Positions 49,411 through 59,013 are shown, numbered from the stretch's first letter. The stretch is 64,000 bases of DNA from JAGWRI01 sp963728785 (GCA_963728785.1 CAVSKV010000004.1:930001-994000), one strand, 5' to 3'. Notes: generated from the letters alone by a model not told the origin. Numbers and translations: made by a program.

Positions 49411-51012
49411 ATGCCCCGTTTGCCAATGTCGTCTCCATCCGGCATCCCCGTCCCTCCCGTCCTCCGTCCGGACGACGCTCCCGTCGACTACGCGGGCGAC
49501 CTCGGCGATCCCGGCCACTACCCGTTCACCCGCGGCATCCAACCGGATATGTACCGCGGCCGGCTCTGGACCATGCGGCAGTACGCGGGCTTCGGCACGG
49601 CTGCCGAGACGAACGCCCGGTTTCGGCTGTTGCTCGAAGCCGGGCAGACGGGGCTGTCGGTGGCGTTCGATCTTCCCACGCAGATGGGGATCGATTCCGA
49701 CTCGCCGCGGGCGCTCGGTGAGGTCGGGCGCGTGGGCGTGGCGATCGACACCGTGGATGACATGCACACGCTGCTCGCCGAGCTGCCGCTCGATCGCGTG
49801 TCCACCTCGATGACCATCAACGCCACGGCGTCCATGCTGCTCGCCATGTACATCGTGGTCGCCGAGGAGCGCGGCATCGCGCGCGGCGGGCTCAGCGGCA
49901 CCATCCAGAACGACGTTTTGAAGGAGTACATCGCCCGCGGCACGTACATCTTTCCGCCCGAGCCGTCGCTGGCCCTGATTGCCGACGTGTTCCGGTTCTG
50001 TGCCGACGAACTGCCCAACTGGAATCCGATCTCCATCTCCGGCTACCATATGCGCGAGGCCGGAGCCACCGCAGCGCAGGAGCTGGCGTTCACCTTTGCC
50101 AACGCGGTGGAATACGTCCAGCGCGCCATCGCGGCTGGCCTCGACGTGAACGCGTTCGCGCCGCGCCTGTCGTACTTCTTCGCGGCGCACAACGATCTGT
50201 TCGAAGAGGTAGCCAAATTCCGCGCCGCGCGGCGGCTCTACGCGCGCCTGATGCGCGGCCGGTTCGGCGCCGACGACCGGAGCTGCCGCCTGCGCTTCCA
50301 TACGCAAACGGGCGGCGTCACCCTCCAGGCGCAGCAGCCGCTCAACAACGTGGTTCGCGTCACGGTGCAGGCGCTTGCCGCGGTGCTCGGCGGCACGCAG
50401 TCGCTGCATACGAACGGATACGACGAAGCGCTCGCCCTTCCCACTGAGTTGGCGGCCACGCTCGCCCTCCGCACGCAGCAGATCATCGGCTACGAGTCGG
50501 GGGTGACGCTCACGGCCGATCCACTGGCCGGGAGCTACCACGTGGAGCGACTCACCAACGAGTTGGAGCGGGCGGCGACCGAGCTCATGGACCAGGTGGA
50601 TGCGCGCGGCGGCGCGGCGCGCGCCATCGAGGCGCGGTTCTTCCAGCAAGAGATCGCGCGCAGCGCGTACGAATATCAGCTCAGCGTCGAGCGCGGCGAC
50701 ACCGTGGTGATCGGCGTCAACACGTTCGCCGATGGCGCGCCGCCCCCGGTGATCCCGACCCCCGACTACAGCGAACTCGAGCGCGGCCAGGTGGCTCGTG
50801 TGCGCGAGAGCAAGGCCCGCCGCGACGCCGGCGGTGCTGCGCGCGCGCTCCTGGCACTCGGCGCGGCCGCGGATCCGTACGCCAAGGGCGGGGCGGCTGC
50901 GAGCCGCCCGGCCCTCATGCCGCTGATCATTGACGCTGTCCGGGCCCGCGCCACGGTCGGCGAGATCTCCGACGTGCTGCGTGCCCGGTGGGGCGAGTAC
51001 CGGCCGGTCTGA
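49411..51012 (+). CDS. Methylmalonyl-CoA mutase, catalytic (large) domain subunit
   Basis: 533 aa. YPFTRGIQPDMYRGRLWTMRQ, GLSVAFDLPTQMGIDSD, GTIQNDVLKEYIARGTYIFPP, PISISGYHMREAGATAAQEL and FHTQTGGVTLQAQQPLNNVV with HTNGYDEAL belong to the TIM-barrel substrate domain. There is no C-terminal B12-binding domain (DxHxxG), so this is a split mutase needing a small cobalamin subunit encoded elsewhere. It could act on methylmalonyl-CoA or a related acyl-CoA such as isobutyryl- or ethylmalonyl-CoA. ATG 49411 is used; ATG 49426 is also possible. Upstream in-frame codons consist of the 16-bp array and were excluded. Confidence 0.9.
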   Translation: MPRLPMSSPSGIPVPPVLRPDDAPVDYAGDLGDPGHYPFTRGIQPDMYRGRLWTMRQYAGFGTAAETNARFRLLLEAGQTGLSVAFDLPTQMGIDSDSPRALGEVGRVGVAIDTVDDMHTLLAELPLDRVSTSMTINATASMLLAMYIVVAEERGIARGGLSGTIQNDVLKEYIARGTYIFPPEPSLALIADVFRFCADELPNWNPISISGYHMREAGATAAQELAFTFANAVEYVQRAIAAGLDVNAFAPRLSYFFAAHNDLFEEVAKFRAARRLYARLMRGRFGADDRSCRLRFHTQTGGVTLQAQQPLNNVVRVTVQALAAVLGGTQSLHTNGYDEALALPTELAATLALRTQQIIGYESGVTLTADPLAGSYHVERLTNELERAATELMDQVDARGGAARAIEARFFQQEIARSAYEYQLSVERGDTVVIGVNTFADGAPPPVIPTPDYSELERGQVARVRESKARRDAGGAARALLALGAAADPYAKGGAAASRPALMPLIIDAVRARATVGEISDVLRARWGEYRPV

Positions 51013-51144
51013 CGCGCAATCCGCCGAAGCTTCCGGCTCGAGCGCGGCACGATGATGCGGTGCGCGGATGCGGCGCAGCACCCTGGGTGCACTTGTAGGC
51101 CCCTCACGTGGCGGGTAGCTTTCGCACTCCTAAGTCTCAACGAA

Positions 51145-51528
51145 ATGCCTACTTACGAATATCGCTGTCCCAAAGGTCACGAGTTCGAGAAGTTCTATCG
51201 GACGATCAGCTCGTCCGAGCTGGAAGTCGTGTGCCCTGAATGCGGCGTGATGGCACATCGCCATATGTCCGTTGGGGCGGGACTGGTGTTCAAAGGCTCC
51301 GGCTTCTACCTCACAGATTACGGGAAGAACGCCCACGCAACACGCGGTGGCGCAAAGGCTTCCACATCTGAGTCGGATGGGCCGCCGACGCCGCCCGCCG
51401 ACGCCGCGGCCACGCCGCCCAAGCCGGCCGCCGACGCCGGCTCGGCCGCACCGGCCCCGGCGCCCGCCGCCGACAAGGGCGGTGGCGCCTCCAACGGCGG
51501 CAAGAGCCCCCCGAAGAGAGACACGTGA
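51145..51528 (+). CDS. FmdB-type zinc-ribbon protein
   Basis: 127 aa. MPTYEYRCPKGHEFEKFYRT with CPECG gives the FmdB regulatory/zinc-ribbon domain, though the first CxxC pair is reduced to a single Cys (CPKGH). The GSGFYLTDYG motif follows. The C-terminal half is Pro/Ala-rich and disordered (PPTPPADAAATPPKPAADAG). Function is unsettled in the family. It heads the long run of coupled genes; its stop overlaps the argS start by one base. Confidence 0.85.
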   Translation: MPTYEYRCPKGHEFEKFYRTISSSELEVVCPECGVMAHRHMSVGAGLVFKGSGFYLTDYGKNAHATRGGAKASTSESDGPPTPPADAAATPPKPAADAGSAAPAPAPAADKGGGASNGGKSPPKRDT

Positions 51529-53180
51529 TGTCCGGTGAAGATCGGCTCCGCGCCGAGCTCACCCGCGCGGCGCGAGCCTTGTGTGCGCCCGATGACGTGA
51601 GTCCGGTACTCGAGCGCCCGCGCGACCCGTCCTTCGGCGATTGGGCGACGAATCTCGCCATGGTGCTGGCCAAGGGTCTGGGCAGGAAGCCGCGCGAATT
51701 CGCGCAGGAAATCATTGACCGCCTTGATTTGGCGCGCGCCGGCGTCACCTCGGCGGAGATCGCGGGGCCGGGGTTCATCAATTTCCGCGTGGCCATTGAT
51801 ACGCTGGCCCAAGGCCTTGAAGCGCTCCTCACCCTGGCGGGCGACTATGGCCGCGACCATGCGGGACGCGGCCAGCCGGTGAACGTGGAGTTCGTGTCGG
51901 CCAATCCCACCGGGCCGTTGCACGTGGGGCACGGGCGGCAGGCCGCTCTGGGCGACGCCATCTCGTCGCTGCTCCAAGCCACGGGCTGGAACGTGACGCG
52001 GGAATTCTATTACAACGACGCCGGCGCGCAGATTGCGAATCTCTCGGTCAGCGTGCAGGCGCGCATCGCTCAGCTCCGCGGTGGTGACGCGGAAATCCCC
52101 GAGGGCGGCTATCACGGGGAGTACATCCGCGAGATCGCCCAACGGTACGTTGAACTGCACCCGGCCGATCCCGACGGAGCCGATCTCGACGGCGTGCGCC
52201 GGTTCGCGGTGCAGGAGCTGCGCCAGGAACAGGACCGTGACCTTCAGGCATTCGGCGTCAAGTTCGACGTCTACTTCCTGGAGTCGTCGCTGTACGCCGA
52301 GGGAAAGGTGGACGAGACCATTCGCCGTCTCGTGGCTGCCGGGCATACGTACGAGAAGGATGGCGCGCTCTGGCTCAAGACCACGGATTTCGGCGACGAC
52401 AAGGACCGCGTGATGGTGCGCAGCCCGGACAAGGGCGGCGAGCCGACCTACTTCGTACCGGACGTGGCCTACCACGCGACCAAGTGGGAGCGCGGGTTTC
52501 ATCGCGCCATCAACGTGCAGGGCTCCGACCACCACAGCACGGTGACGCGCGTGCGCATCGGCCTCCAGGCGCTCGACATCGGGATTCCTGAAGGCTATCC
52601 CGAGTACGTGCTGCACCAGATGGTCACCGTGATGAAGGGCGGGGAGGAGGTGAAGATCTCCAAGCGCGCGGGCAGCTACGTGACCGTGCGCGACCTGATC
52701 GACGAGGTGGGTCGCGATGCCGTCCGCTATTTCTTCCTGATGCGGAAGGGAGATTCGCAGCTCCAGTTCGACGTCGATCTGGCGCGGGCGCAGTCCGAAG
52801 AGAACCCCGTGTACTACATCCAGATGGCCCATGCGCGCATGTCCGGCATCTTCCGGGTCGGGGAGATCGACTCGGCTGCCGTTTCGCCCGACGGCGTGGA
52901 CTTCGCCCAGCTGTCGCGGCCGGATGAGCAGGAGCTGATCAAGGCGTTGCTCGACTATCCGTCGCTGCTGTCGGGTGCGGCGGCGGCGCTCGAGCCACAT
53001 CGCGTCGCCACGTACCTGCACGAGACGGCCGGCAAGATCCACCTCTGGTATCATTCGGCGCACGTGCTCAACGAACCGGAGCCCGTCATGAGGGCCCGCC
53101 TCGTGCTGGCCCGCGCCGCGCAGATCGTGCTGCACAACGGACTCACCCTACTCGGCATCACCGCCCCGGAGCGCATGTGA
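51528..53180 (+). CDS. argS: Arginyl-tRNA synthetase
   Basis: 550 aa class I synthetase. The N-terminal Add-1 domain (RDPSFGDWATNLAMVLAKGL, AEIAGPGFINFRVA) is followed by VEFVSANPTGPLHVGHGRQA with HVGH as the HIGH motif, EFYYNDAGAQIANL, the KMSKS-like KISKRAGSYVTVRDL, and a helical anticodon-binding DALR domain at the C-terminus (LHNGLTLLGITAPERM). It charges tRNA-Arg. Confidence 0.96.
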   Translation: MSGEDRLRAELTRAARALCAPDDVSPVLERPRDPSFGDWATNLAMVLAKGLGRKPREFAQEIIDRLDLARAGVTSAEIAGPGFINFRVAIDTLAQGLEALLTLAGDYGRDHAGRGQPVNVEFVSANPTGPLHVGHGRQAALGDAISSLLQATGWNVTREFYYNDAGAQIANLSVSVQARIAQLRGGDAEIPEGGYHGEYIREIAQRYVELHPADPDGADLDGVRRFAVQELRQEQDRDLQAFGVKFDVYFLESSLYAEGKVDETIRRLVAAGHTYEKDGALWLKTTDFGDDKDRVMVRSPDKGGEPTYFVPDVAYHATKWERGFHRAINVQGSDHHSTVTRVRIGLQALDIGIPEGYPEYVLHQMVTVMKGGEEVKISKRAGSYVTVRDLIDEVGRDAVRYFFLMRKGDSQLQFDVDLARAQSEENPVYYIQMAHARMSGIFRVGEIDSAAVSPDGVDFAQLSRPDEQELIKALLDYPSLLSGAAAALEPHRVATYLHETAGKIHLWYHSAHVLNEPEPVMRARLVLARAAQIVLHNGLTLLGITAPERM

Positions 53181-54100
53181 CGCACGCGGTACTGGTCGTG
53201 GGCTCGGTCGCCCTGGACTCGGTCGAGACCCCGTTCGGCAAGGCCGACAACGTGATCGGCGGGTCGGCCAACTACTTCTCCGCGTCGGCCAGCCATCTCG
53301 CTCCCGTGCAGGTGGTGGGGGTGGTCGGCAACGACTATCCGCTGGACCAGCTCGCGCCCCTGATCAGGCGCGGCGTCGACTTCGCGGGTGTCGAACAGGC
53401 CGACGGCGCCTCGTTCCGTTGGCGCGGCCGCTACCGGCACGACCTCAATGTGGCCGAGACGCTCGAGACGCACCTGGGCGTGTTCTCCAACTTTCACCCG
53501 AAGATCCCGGAGCAGTTCCGCGCTGCGCCGTTCGTCTTTCTCGGGAACATCGACCCGCGTCTGCAGCTGGATGTGCTGGAGCAGGTCCGCGAGCCCAAGT
53601 TCGTGGCCTGTGACACGATGAACTTCTGGATCGAGAGCCGGCGGCCGGAATTGCTGGCCCTCCTCGAGCGCGTCGACGCGATCACGCTCAATGACGGTGA
53701 GGCCCGGCAACTCACGGAGCAATTCAACCTCGTCCGGGCAGCGCGCTGGATCATGGATCGCGGGCCCAAGCTCGTGATCATCAAGAAGGGCGAACACGGC
53801 GCGTTCATGTTCACGTCGTCGTCGGTATTCTTCGCTCCGGCGTACCCGCTGGAAGAGGTGTTCGATCCCACCGGCGCTGGTGATTCGTTCGCCGGCGGCT
53901 TCATGGGCTACCTCGCGCACACCGACGACCTCGGCGAGGTCAGCCTGCGGCGCGCCGTGGTATACGGCAGCGCGATGGGCTCGTTTGCGGTGGAGAAGTT
54001 CTCGGTAGACCGGCTGTTGGAAATTACGAACGGCGATCTGGAGCGGCGCGTGCGGGAATTCCACCGCCTGGTGACCTTCGAGTCGGAACTCGCGCCGTGA
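53177..54100 (+). CDS. PfkB-family carbohydrate/nucleoside kinase
   Basis: 307 aa. VVGSVALDSVETPFGKADNV and GGSANYFSASASHLA form the N-terminal ribokinase fold; NDGEARQLTEQFN and FDPTGAGDSFAGGFMGYLA carry the C-terminal PfkB signature with the catalytic Asp of the anion hole. The substrate could be a sugar or nucleoside; position between argS and purM gives no clear hint. GTG overlaps the argS stop and its own stop overlaps purM (both GTGA). Confidence 0.87.
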   Translation: MTHAVLVVGSVALDSVETPFGKADNVIGGSANYFSASASHLAPVQVVGVVGNDYPLDQLAPLIRRGVDFAGVEQADGASFRWRGRYRHDLNVAETLETHLGVFSNFHPKIPEQFRAAPFVFLGNIDPRLQLDVLEQVREPKFVACDTMNFWIESRRPELLALLERVDAITLNDGEARQLTEQFNLVRAARWIMDRGPKLVIIKKGEHGAFMFTSSSVFFAPAYPLEEVFDPTGAGDSFAGGFMGYLAHTDDLGEVSLRRAVVYGSAMGSFAVEKFSVDRLLEITNGDLERRVREFHRLVTFESELAP

Positions 54101-55140
54101 GCGACGGGCCGCTCGAGTACCGTTCGGCCGGGGTCGACATCGCGGCGGCGGACGACGCCAAGCACCGCATCAGGCGCCTGGTCGAATCCACGTTCACCGC
54201 CGGCACCGCTGGCAAGTTCGGCGGCTTCGGCGGCCTGTTTCGCATGCCGACCGACGCGACGCGCCCCCTGCTCGTGTCCAGCGCCGACGGCGTGGGCACC
54301 AAGATCAAGGTGGCCATCGAGGCCGACCGCCACGACACAGTGGGCCACGATCTCGTGAACCACTGTGTGAACGACATTCTCGTGCAGGGCGCGGTCCCGC
54401 TGTTCTTCCTCGACTATGTGGCGTTCGGGCGTCTGGTGCCGAGCGTCGTCGAGGGCGTAGTGCGGGGCGTAGCCGCCGGCTGCCGCGAGAACGGGTGCGC
54501 CCTCATGGGCGGCGAAACTGCCGAGATGCCGGGACTCTACACGCCGCCGGACTACGACCTGGCCGGGTTCATCGTCGGCTATGTGGACGAGGATGCCGTG
54601 CTCGGCCCCGACCGCGTGCGCGAAGGCGACGTGCTCCTCGGGTTGCCCAGCACCGGGCTCCACACCAACGGATATTCACTCGCCCGGCGCATCGTAGCGG
54701 AGCGCATGCACCTCGGCCCAGGCGATCCGTTTCCCGGAGAAGCCGGCTCGGTGGCTGACGTGCTCCTGCGTGTGCATCGTTCGTACCTGTCGGCCCTGCG
54801 CCCGCTGCTCGGCCGCGTTCGTGCGATGGCGCACATCACGGGCGGGGGGCTTCCCGGCAACTTGAATCGCGCGCTCCCCGACAGCCTCGACGCCGAGGTG
54901 GACGCTCGCACATGGAACGTGCCCAACGCATTCGCACAGCTGCAACGGGCCGGTGGCGTGGCCACTCAAGAAATGTTCCGCGCGTTCAACATGGGCGTCG
55001 GTATGGTAGCGATCACGGCTCCGGATGAAGCGGACGCCGTGCTGGCCGGTGCCGCGGCGGCGGGCGTGACGGGATGGCGGCTCGGCCGCGTCGTGCGCGG
55101 CTCCGGCCGCGTGCACATCCTACACGCGGAGGAGGTATGA
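54097..55140 (+). CDS. purM: Phosphoribosylformylglycinamidine cyclo-ligase (AIR synthetase)
   Basis: 347 aa. YRSAGVDIAAADDAKHRIR, VSSADGVGTKIKVAIEADRH, VNHCVNDILVQGAVPLFFLD, GCALMGGETAEMPGLY and AHITGGGLPGNLNRALP are PurM signatures. It forms aminoimidazole ribotide with ATP in step five of purine synthesis. Other pur genes are absent from the window. The stop overlaps the ATG of the barrel gene. Confidence 0.95.
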   Translation: MSDGPLEYRSAGVDIAAADDAKHRIRRLVESTFTAGTAGKFGGFGGLFRMPTDATRPLLVSSADGVGTKIKVAIEADRHDTVGHDLVNHCVNDILVQGAVPLFFLDYVAFGRLVPSVVEGVVRGVAAGCRENGCALMGGETAEMPGLYTPPDYDLAGFIVGYVDEDAVLGPDRVREGDVLLGLPSTGLHTNGYSLARRIVAERMHLGPGDPFPGEAGSVADVLLRVHRSYLSALRPLLGRVRAMAHITGGGLPGNLNRALPDSLDAEVDARTWNVPNAFAQLQRAGGVATQEMFRAFNMGVGMVAITAPDEADAVLAGAAAAGVTGWRLGRVVRGSGRVHILHAEEV

Positions 55141-56117
55141 GAAATCCATGGGCAGCGGTGGCGGCGTCGCTCGTGCTGATTGGCGCCGGTTCGGCACACG
55201 CTCAGTCGTCGTCATGTCCGTCCGGCGCGGTGGGCAGCGCGGCGCAGGTGAGTCAGGACGCGTGTCAGCAGGCGGTGGACGTGTTCAAGTACATGGCGCC
55301 CCAGCTCGGGGCGGCGGTCGCGGGCGGCAATGCGACTCTCGGGCAGGGCGGTACGCTGGGCGGGTTCGGCCACTTCTCGCTCGGTCTGCGCGCCAACGTC
55401 GTGACGGCTACGCTTCCCCAGGTGGACCAGTTCCAGACGAGCGTAACCGGCGCGCAGCAGGGAACGCTGCCCATCAAGGACAACCAGCCCCTCCCGATGC
55501 CCGTGGCCGACGCCGCGATCGGCCTGTGGAGCGGGATTCCCGTGGGCGTTACGAACGTGGCGGGCATCGACGCGCTGGTGAACGTGGCCTACATCCCGGA
55601 CGTCAGCCAGAACAGCCTCAGCGTGAAGACCCCCAACGGGTCCCTCAAGTTCGGCTACGGCGTGCGCGTGGGCATCGTGCAGGAATCGATCGTACTCCCC
55701 GGCGTCGCCGTCACCTACCTCACGCGCGATCTGCCGACGGTGAATCTCCAGGGCACGTCGGGCCTCAGTACGTTCAACGTGTCCAACGTGCACATTGGCA
55801 CGACGGCGTACCGACTGGTGGCGAGCAAGCATTTCGTGGTGTTCGGGCTCGCCGCCGGCGTGGGCCAGGACACGTACAGCCAGTCGGCAACAGTGCAGGC
55901 CACGGCGCTTGGGCAGACGTCGTCGCAGGTGAAGCTGTCGCAGGACGTGACCCGCACCAACGTGTTCGCCGATCTGTCCATCAAGCTGGCCGTCCTCAGC
56001 TTGGTCGGCGAAGTGGGCCAGGTGTCGGGTGGCGCGGTCAGTACGTATAATCAGTTCTCGAAGGACGCCAACGCCTCGCGCCTTTACGGTTCCGTGGGGC
56101 TCCGCTTCGCCTGGTAG
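55137..56117 (+). CDS. Outer-membrane barrel-like exported protein
   Basis: 326 aa from ATG 55137, with GGAGGAGG immediately before. Signal peptide (WAAVAASLVLIGAGSAHAQ), two Cys near the mature N-terminus, then amphipathic strands (FGHFSLGLRANVVTATL, GVRVGIVQESIVLPGVAVTY, TTAYRLVASKHFVVFGLAAG) and a terminal strand SVGLRFAW. Its position, coupled to purM ahead and 3 nt before ribD, is unusual and may point to a vitamin- or purine-linked transport role; this is inference. Confidence 0.75.
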   Translation: MRNPWAAVAASLVLIGAGSAHAQSSSCPSGAVGSAAQVSQDACQQAVDVFKYMAPQLGAAVAGGNATLGQGGTLGGFGHFSLGLRANVVTATLPQVDQFQTSVTGAQQGTLPIKDNQPLPMPVADAAIGLWSGIPVGVTNVAGIDALVNVAYIPDVSQNSLSVKTPNGSLKFGYGVRVGIVQESIVLPGVAVTYLTRDLPTVNLQGTSGLSTFNVSNVHIGTTAYRLVASKHFVVFGLAAGVGQDTYSQSATVQATALGQTSSQVKLSQDVTRTNVFADLSIKLAVLSLVGEVGQVSGGAVSTYNQFSKDANASRLYGSVGLRFAW

Positions 56118-56120
56118 CGC

Positions 56121-57209
56121 ATGACGGATCGTGACGGCTCGGCGTTCATGCGCCGGGCACTGCAACTCGCCCGCCGGGGCTGGGGACAGACGGCGCCGAA
56201 CCCGATGGTCGGCGCCGTCGTCGTCAGCGAAGGCGCGGTCGTGGGAGAGGGCCATCACGCGCGGTACGGCGAACCACACGCCGAGGTGGCGGCACTGGCC
56301 GCGGCCGGCGACCGCGCGCGGGGAGCCACGTTGTACGTCACCCTCGAACCGTGTGCGCACCACGGCAAGACGCCGCCCTGCAGCGAAGCCATCGTTGCCG
56401 CCGGCATTGCCCATGTGGTGATCGCGGCGCCCGACGCGAACCCGGAGGCTGCCGGGGGCATCGCGCGGCTCCGCGCCGCCGGGATCGAGGTGGACATCGG
56501 GGACGGGGCGGCCGGAACCCGTGAGCTGAACGCCACCCACTTCCACCGGTTCGAGCACCCGGAGCGGCCGTTCGTCACGCTCAAGCTCGCCGTCTCGATC
56601 GATACCGCGATCGCCGCTGCCGACCGGACCACGACCACGCATCTCACAGGGCCGGAATCGCGGCGCGAAGTGCACCGGCTGCGCGCCGGACAGGACGCGA
56701 TCGCCGTGGGCGTGGGCACGGTGCTCGCCGACGATCCGCAACTCACCGTGCGGCATTGGGAAGCGCCCCGCGTGCCGCCTACACGTGTCGTCTTCGACTC
56801 GACGCTCCGTACGCCCCTCGAGTCGGTGCTGGTGCGCACCGCACGCCAGGCGCCCGTGGTTCTCGTGGCGCGAACCGCCGTCCCGGCAAAGGCGCGCGCG
56901 TTCGAAGCGGCCGGAATCACGATCGTGACCGCGCTGACGTTCTCTGAAGCGCTGTCGGCGCTCGCCGAGCGGGGCCTCGGGTCGCTGCTCGTGGAGGGCG
57001 GGGCTCGCCTGGCCGGCAGCTTTCTCGCGAACGCCGCCGTGGATCGGTTGATTATCTTTCGGGCGCCGGTGGTGCTGGGTGCCGGGGCGCTCAACGCCTT
57101 CGCCTTTGCGCCGCCGGCCGACGTCGCGTGCCTGGAGCGGTTGCCCGTGCTGGAACGCTGTGTGCTGGGCGTGGACGTGATGACGACCTATGCGCTGGGA
57201 GCGCCTTAG
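56121..57209 (+). CDS. ribD: Bifunctional riboflavin deaminase/reductase
   Basis: 362 aa. The N-terminal deaminase (~1-145) has PNPMVGAVVV, HAEVAAL and EPCAHHGKTPPCSEA (zinc ligands). The C-terminal reductase has FVTLKLAVSIDTAIAA, TGPESRREVHRLRAGQDAIA, VGVGTVLADDPQLTVR and LVEGGARLAGSFL. It converts 2,5-diamino-6-ribosylamino-pyrimidinone phosphate to the ribityl-uracil in two steps. It opens the complete ribD-E-BA-H set. I see no FMN riboswitch before it; only 3 nt separate it from the barrel gene. Confidence 0.95.
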   Translation: MTDRDGSAFMRRALQLARRGWGQTAPNPMVGAVVVSEGAVVGEGHHARYGEPHAEVAALAAAGDRARGATLYVTLEPCAHHGKTPPCSEAIVAAGIAHVVIAAPDANPEAAGGIARLRAAGIEVDIGDGAAGTRELNATHFHRFEHPERPFVTLKLAVSIDTAIAAADRTTTTHLTGPESRREVHRLRAGQDAIAVGVGTVLADDPQLTVRHWEAPRVPPTRVVFDSTLRTPLESVLVRTARQAPVVLVARTAVPAKARAFEAAGITIVTALTFSEALSALAERGLGSLLVEGGARLAGSFLANAAVDRLIIFRAPVVLGAGALNAFAFAPPADVACLERLPVLERCVLGVDVMTTYALGAP

Positions 57210-57811
57210 TGTTCAGCGGGCTGGTTGACAGTGTCGGGACGCTCGATCGCGTGGCCCAAACGGAGGCGGGACGCGAGTTCCGCATCACCTGCGGCTACGA
57301 CGACCTCACCGCCGGCGAGAGCATCGCCGTCAATGGGGCCTGTTTGACCGTGCGCGAGCATGGGCCCGGCTGGTTTACCGTGGCCGCCATCGGCACGACC
57401 GTCGACCGGACCATGCTCGGCGGCTGGCGCGCGGGGCGCCGGGTGAATCTCGAGCGCGCGTTGCGCCTCGGCGACCGGCTGGGCGGGCACCTGGTGCTCG
57501 GCCACGTGGACGGCGTCGGACGCGTGCAGGGCGTCATACAGCGCGGCGACGCGCGGCTGGTCGATCTTGCCCTGCCGGCGGAGGTCGCGGAACTTATGGT
57601 GCCGCACGGCTCTCTCACGGTAGACGGCGTGAGCCTCACCGTGAATGCCCTTCCGGCCAGCGACGTCGTGCAGATTTCTTTGATCGAGTACACGCTGCGC
57701 CACACCACCCTCGGCGGGCTGCGCGCGGGCGACGAGGCCCAGGTGGAGGCGGACGTGATCGGCAAGTACGTACAGCGACTGACGGCGTCCTACCGGACGC
57801 AACCCATATGA
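57209..57811 (+). CDS. ribE: Riboflavin synthase, alpha subunit
   Basis: 200 aa from GTG 57209, which shares one base with the ribD stop. It has two similar lumazine-binding halves: MFSGLVDSVGTLDRVAQTE (read from GTG) with SIAVNGACLTV and NLERALRLGDRLGGHLVLGH, then LVDLALPAEVAELMV with GSLTVDGVSLTVN and AQVEADVIGKYVQRL. It dismutates two lumazines to riboflavin. Confidence 0.94.
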   Translation: MFSGLVDSVGTLDRVAQTEAGREFRITCGYDDLTAGESIAVNGACLTVREHGPGWFTVAAIGTTVDRTMLGGWRAGRRVNLERALRLGDRLGGHLVLGHVDGVGRVQGVIQRGDARLVDLALPAEVAELMVPHGSLTVDGVSLTVNALPASDVVQISLIEYTLRHTTLGGLRAGDEAQVEADVIGKYVQRLTASYRTQPI

Positions 57812-59013
57812 CTTTTGGCACCGTAGAGCAGGCGATCGCCGACGTTGCGGCCGGCAAGTTCGTGATCGTCGCCGACGACGAAGACCGCGAGAATGAAGGC
57901 GACCTCATCTGCGCCGCCCAGCTGGTGACGCCGGACATGGTGAATTTCATGATCCGGAACGCGGGCGGCCTCGTCTGCCTGGCACTGCCCCCGGAGCGCG
58001 TGGACCAACTCGACCTCGCGCCGATGAGCGAGACCAACCCCGACGAATACCGCACGGCGTATACGGTGAGCGTCGACGCCCAGGCGCGGTTTGGCGTCAC
58101 CACGGGAATCAGCGCGCACGACCGCGCGACGACCATCCGGGTGGCCGTCGACCCGGCCACGACCCCCGACGATCTGCGGCATGGGGGCCACGTGTTTCCC
58201 CTGCGGGCGCGGGAGGGCGGGGTGCTGCAGCGGGTCGGCCACACCGAAGCCGCGGTGGATCTGGCCCGGCTGGCCGGCCTCTACCCGGCCGGCGTGATCT
58301 GCGAAATCCTCAACGTGGACGGCAGCGCAGCGCGGCGCGAGAGCCTCGAGCGGTTCGCTGATGCGCACGGGTTCACGTTCATCACCGTGGCCCAGCTCGT
58401 GGCCCACCGCCTCAAGCACGAACGGTTGGTGCACCGCGTGGCCGAAGCGCGGCTGCCCACCGAGCACGGCATATGGCGCATCTTCGGCTACCGCAATGAT
58501 GTGGACCCGCACGAGCATGTGGCGCTCGTGTTCGGCGACGTGGCGGGCGGTGAGAGCGTGCTGGTGCGCATGCATTCCAAGTGCCTCACCGGCGACGTGT
58601 TCCATTCCAAGCGCTGCGACTGCGGTTGGCAGCTCGATACGGCCATGCGCATGATCGCCGAAGAAGGGCGCGGCGTGATCGTGTACCTCGACCAGGAAGG
58701 GCGGGGTATCGGGCTGCTCAACAAGCTCAAGGCCTACGAATTGCAGGACACGGGCATCGATACCGTCGAGGCGAACGAACGGCTCGGGTTCAAGCCCGAC
58801 CTTCGCAACTACGGTATCGGCGCCCAGATCCTGCTTGACATCGGGCTCGAGGCCATCCGGCCGATCACCAACAATCCGCGCAAGATGATCGGGCTGGAGG
58901 GCTACGGGCTACGCGTCGAAGAGCGCGTGCCGATCGTACAGCCGGCACAGGACGAGAATGCCGATTACATGAAAGCGAAGCGTGAAAAGCTCGGACATCT
59001 CCTCGTCTCCTAA
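57808..59013 (+). CDS. ribBA: Bifunctional DHBP synthase / GTP cyclohydrolase II
   Basis: 401 aa. The N-terminal DHBP synthase (~1-200) has VIVADDEDRENEGDLICAAQ, CLALPPERVDQLDLAPM, FGVTTGISAHDRATTIR and GHTEAAVDLARLAGLYPAGV. The C-terminal GTP cyclohydrolase II has HSKCLTGDVFHSKRCDCG (three zinc Cys), YLDQEGRGIGLLNKLKAY and LGFKPDLRNYGIGAQIL. It feeds both branches of riboflavin synthesis. Start overlaps ribE (ATGA). Confidence 0.96.
   Translation: MTFGTVEQAIADVAAGKFVIVADDEDRENEGDLICAAQLVTPDMVNFMIRNAGGLVCLALPPERVDQLDLAPMSETNPDEYRTAYTVSVDAQARFGVTTGISAHDRATTIRVAVDPATTPDDLRHGGHVFPLRAREGGVLQRVGHTEAAVDLARLAGLYPAGVICEILNVDGSAARRESLERFADAHGFTFITVAQLVAHRLKHERLVHRVAEARLPTEHGIWRIFGYRNDVDPHEHVALVFGDVAGGESVLVRMHSKCLTGDVFHSKRCDCGWQLDTAMRMIAEEGRGVIVYLDQEGRGIGLLNKLKAYELQDTGIDTVEANERLGFKPDLRNYGIGAQILLDIGLEAIRPITNNPRKMIGLEGYGLRVEERVPIVQPAQDENADYMKAKREKLGHLLVS

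Noticed and set aside
56118..56120. FMN riboswitch before ribD
   Set aside because: Only 3 nt separate ribD from the preceding gene, and no conserved RFN-type sequence was seen upstream.
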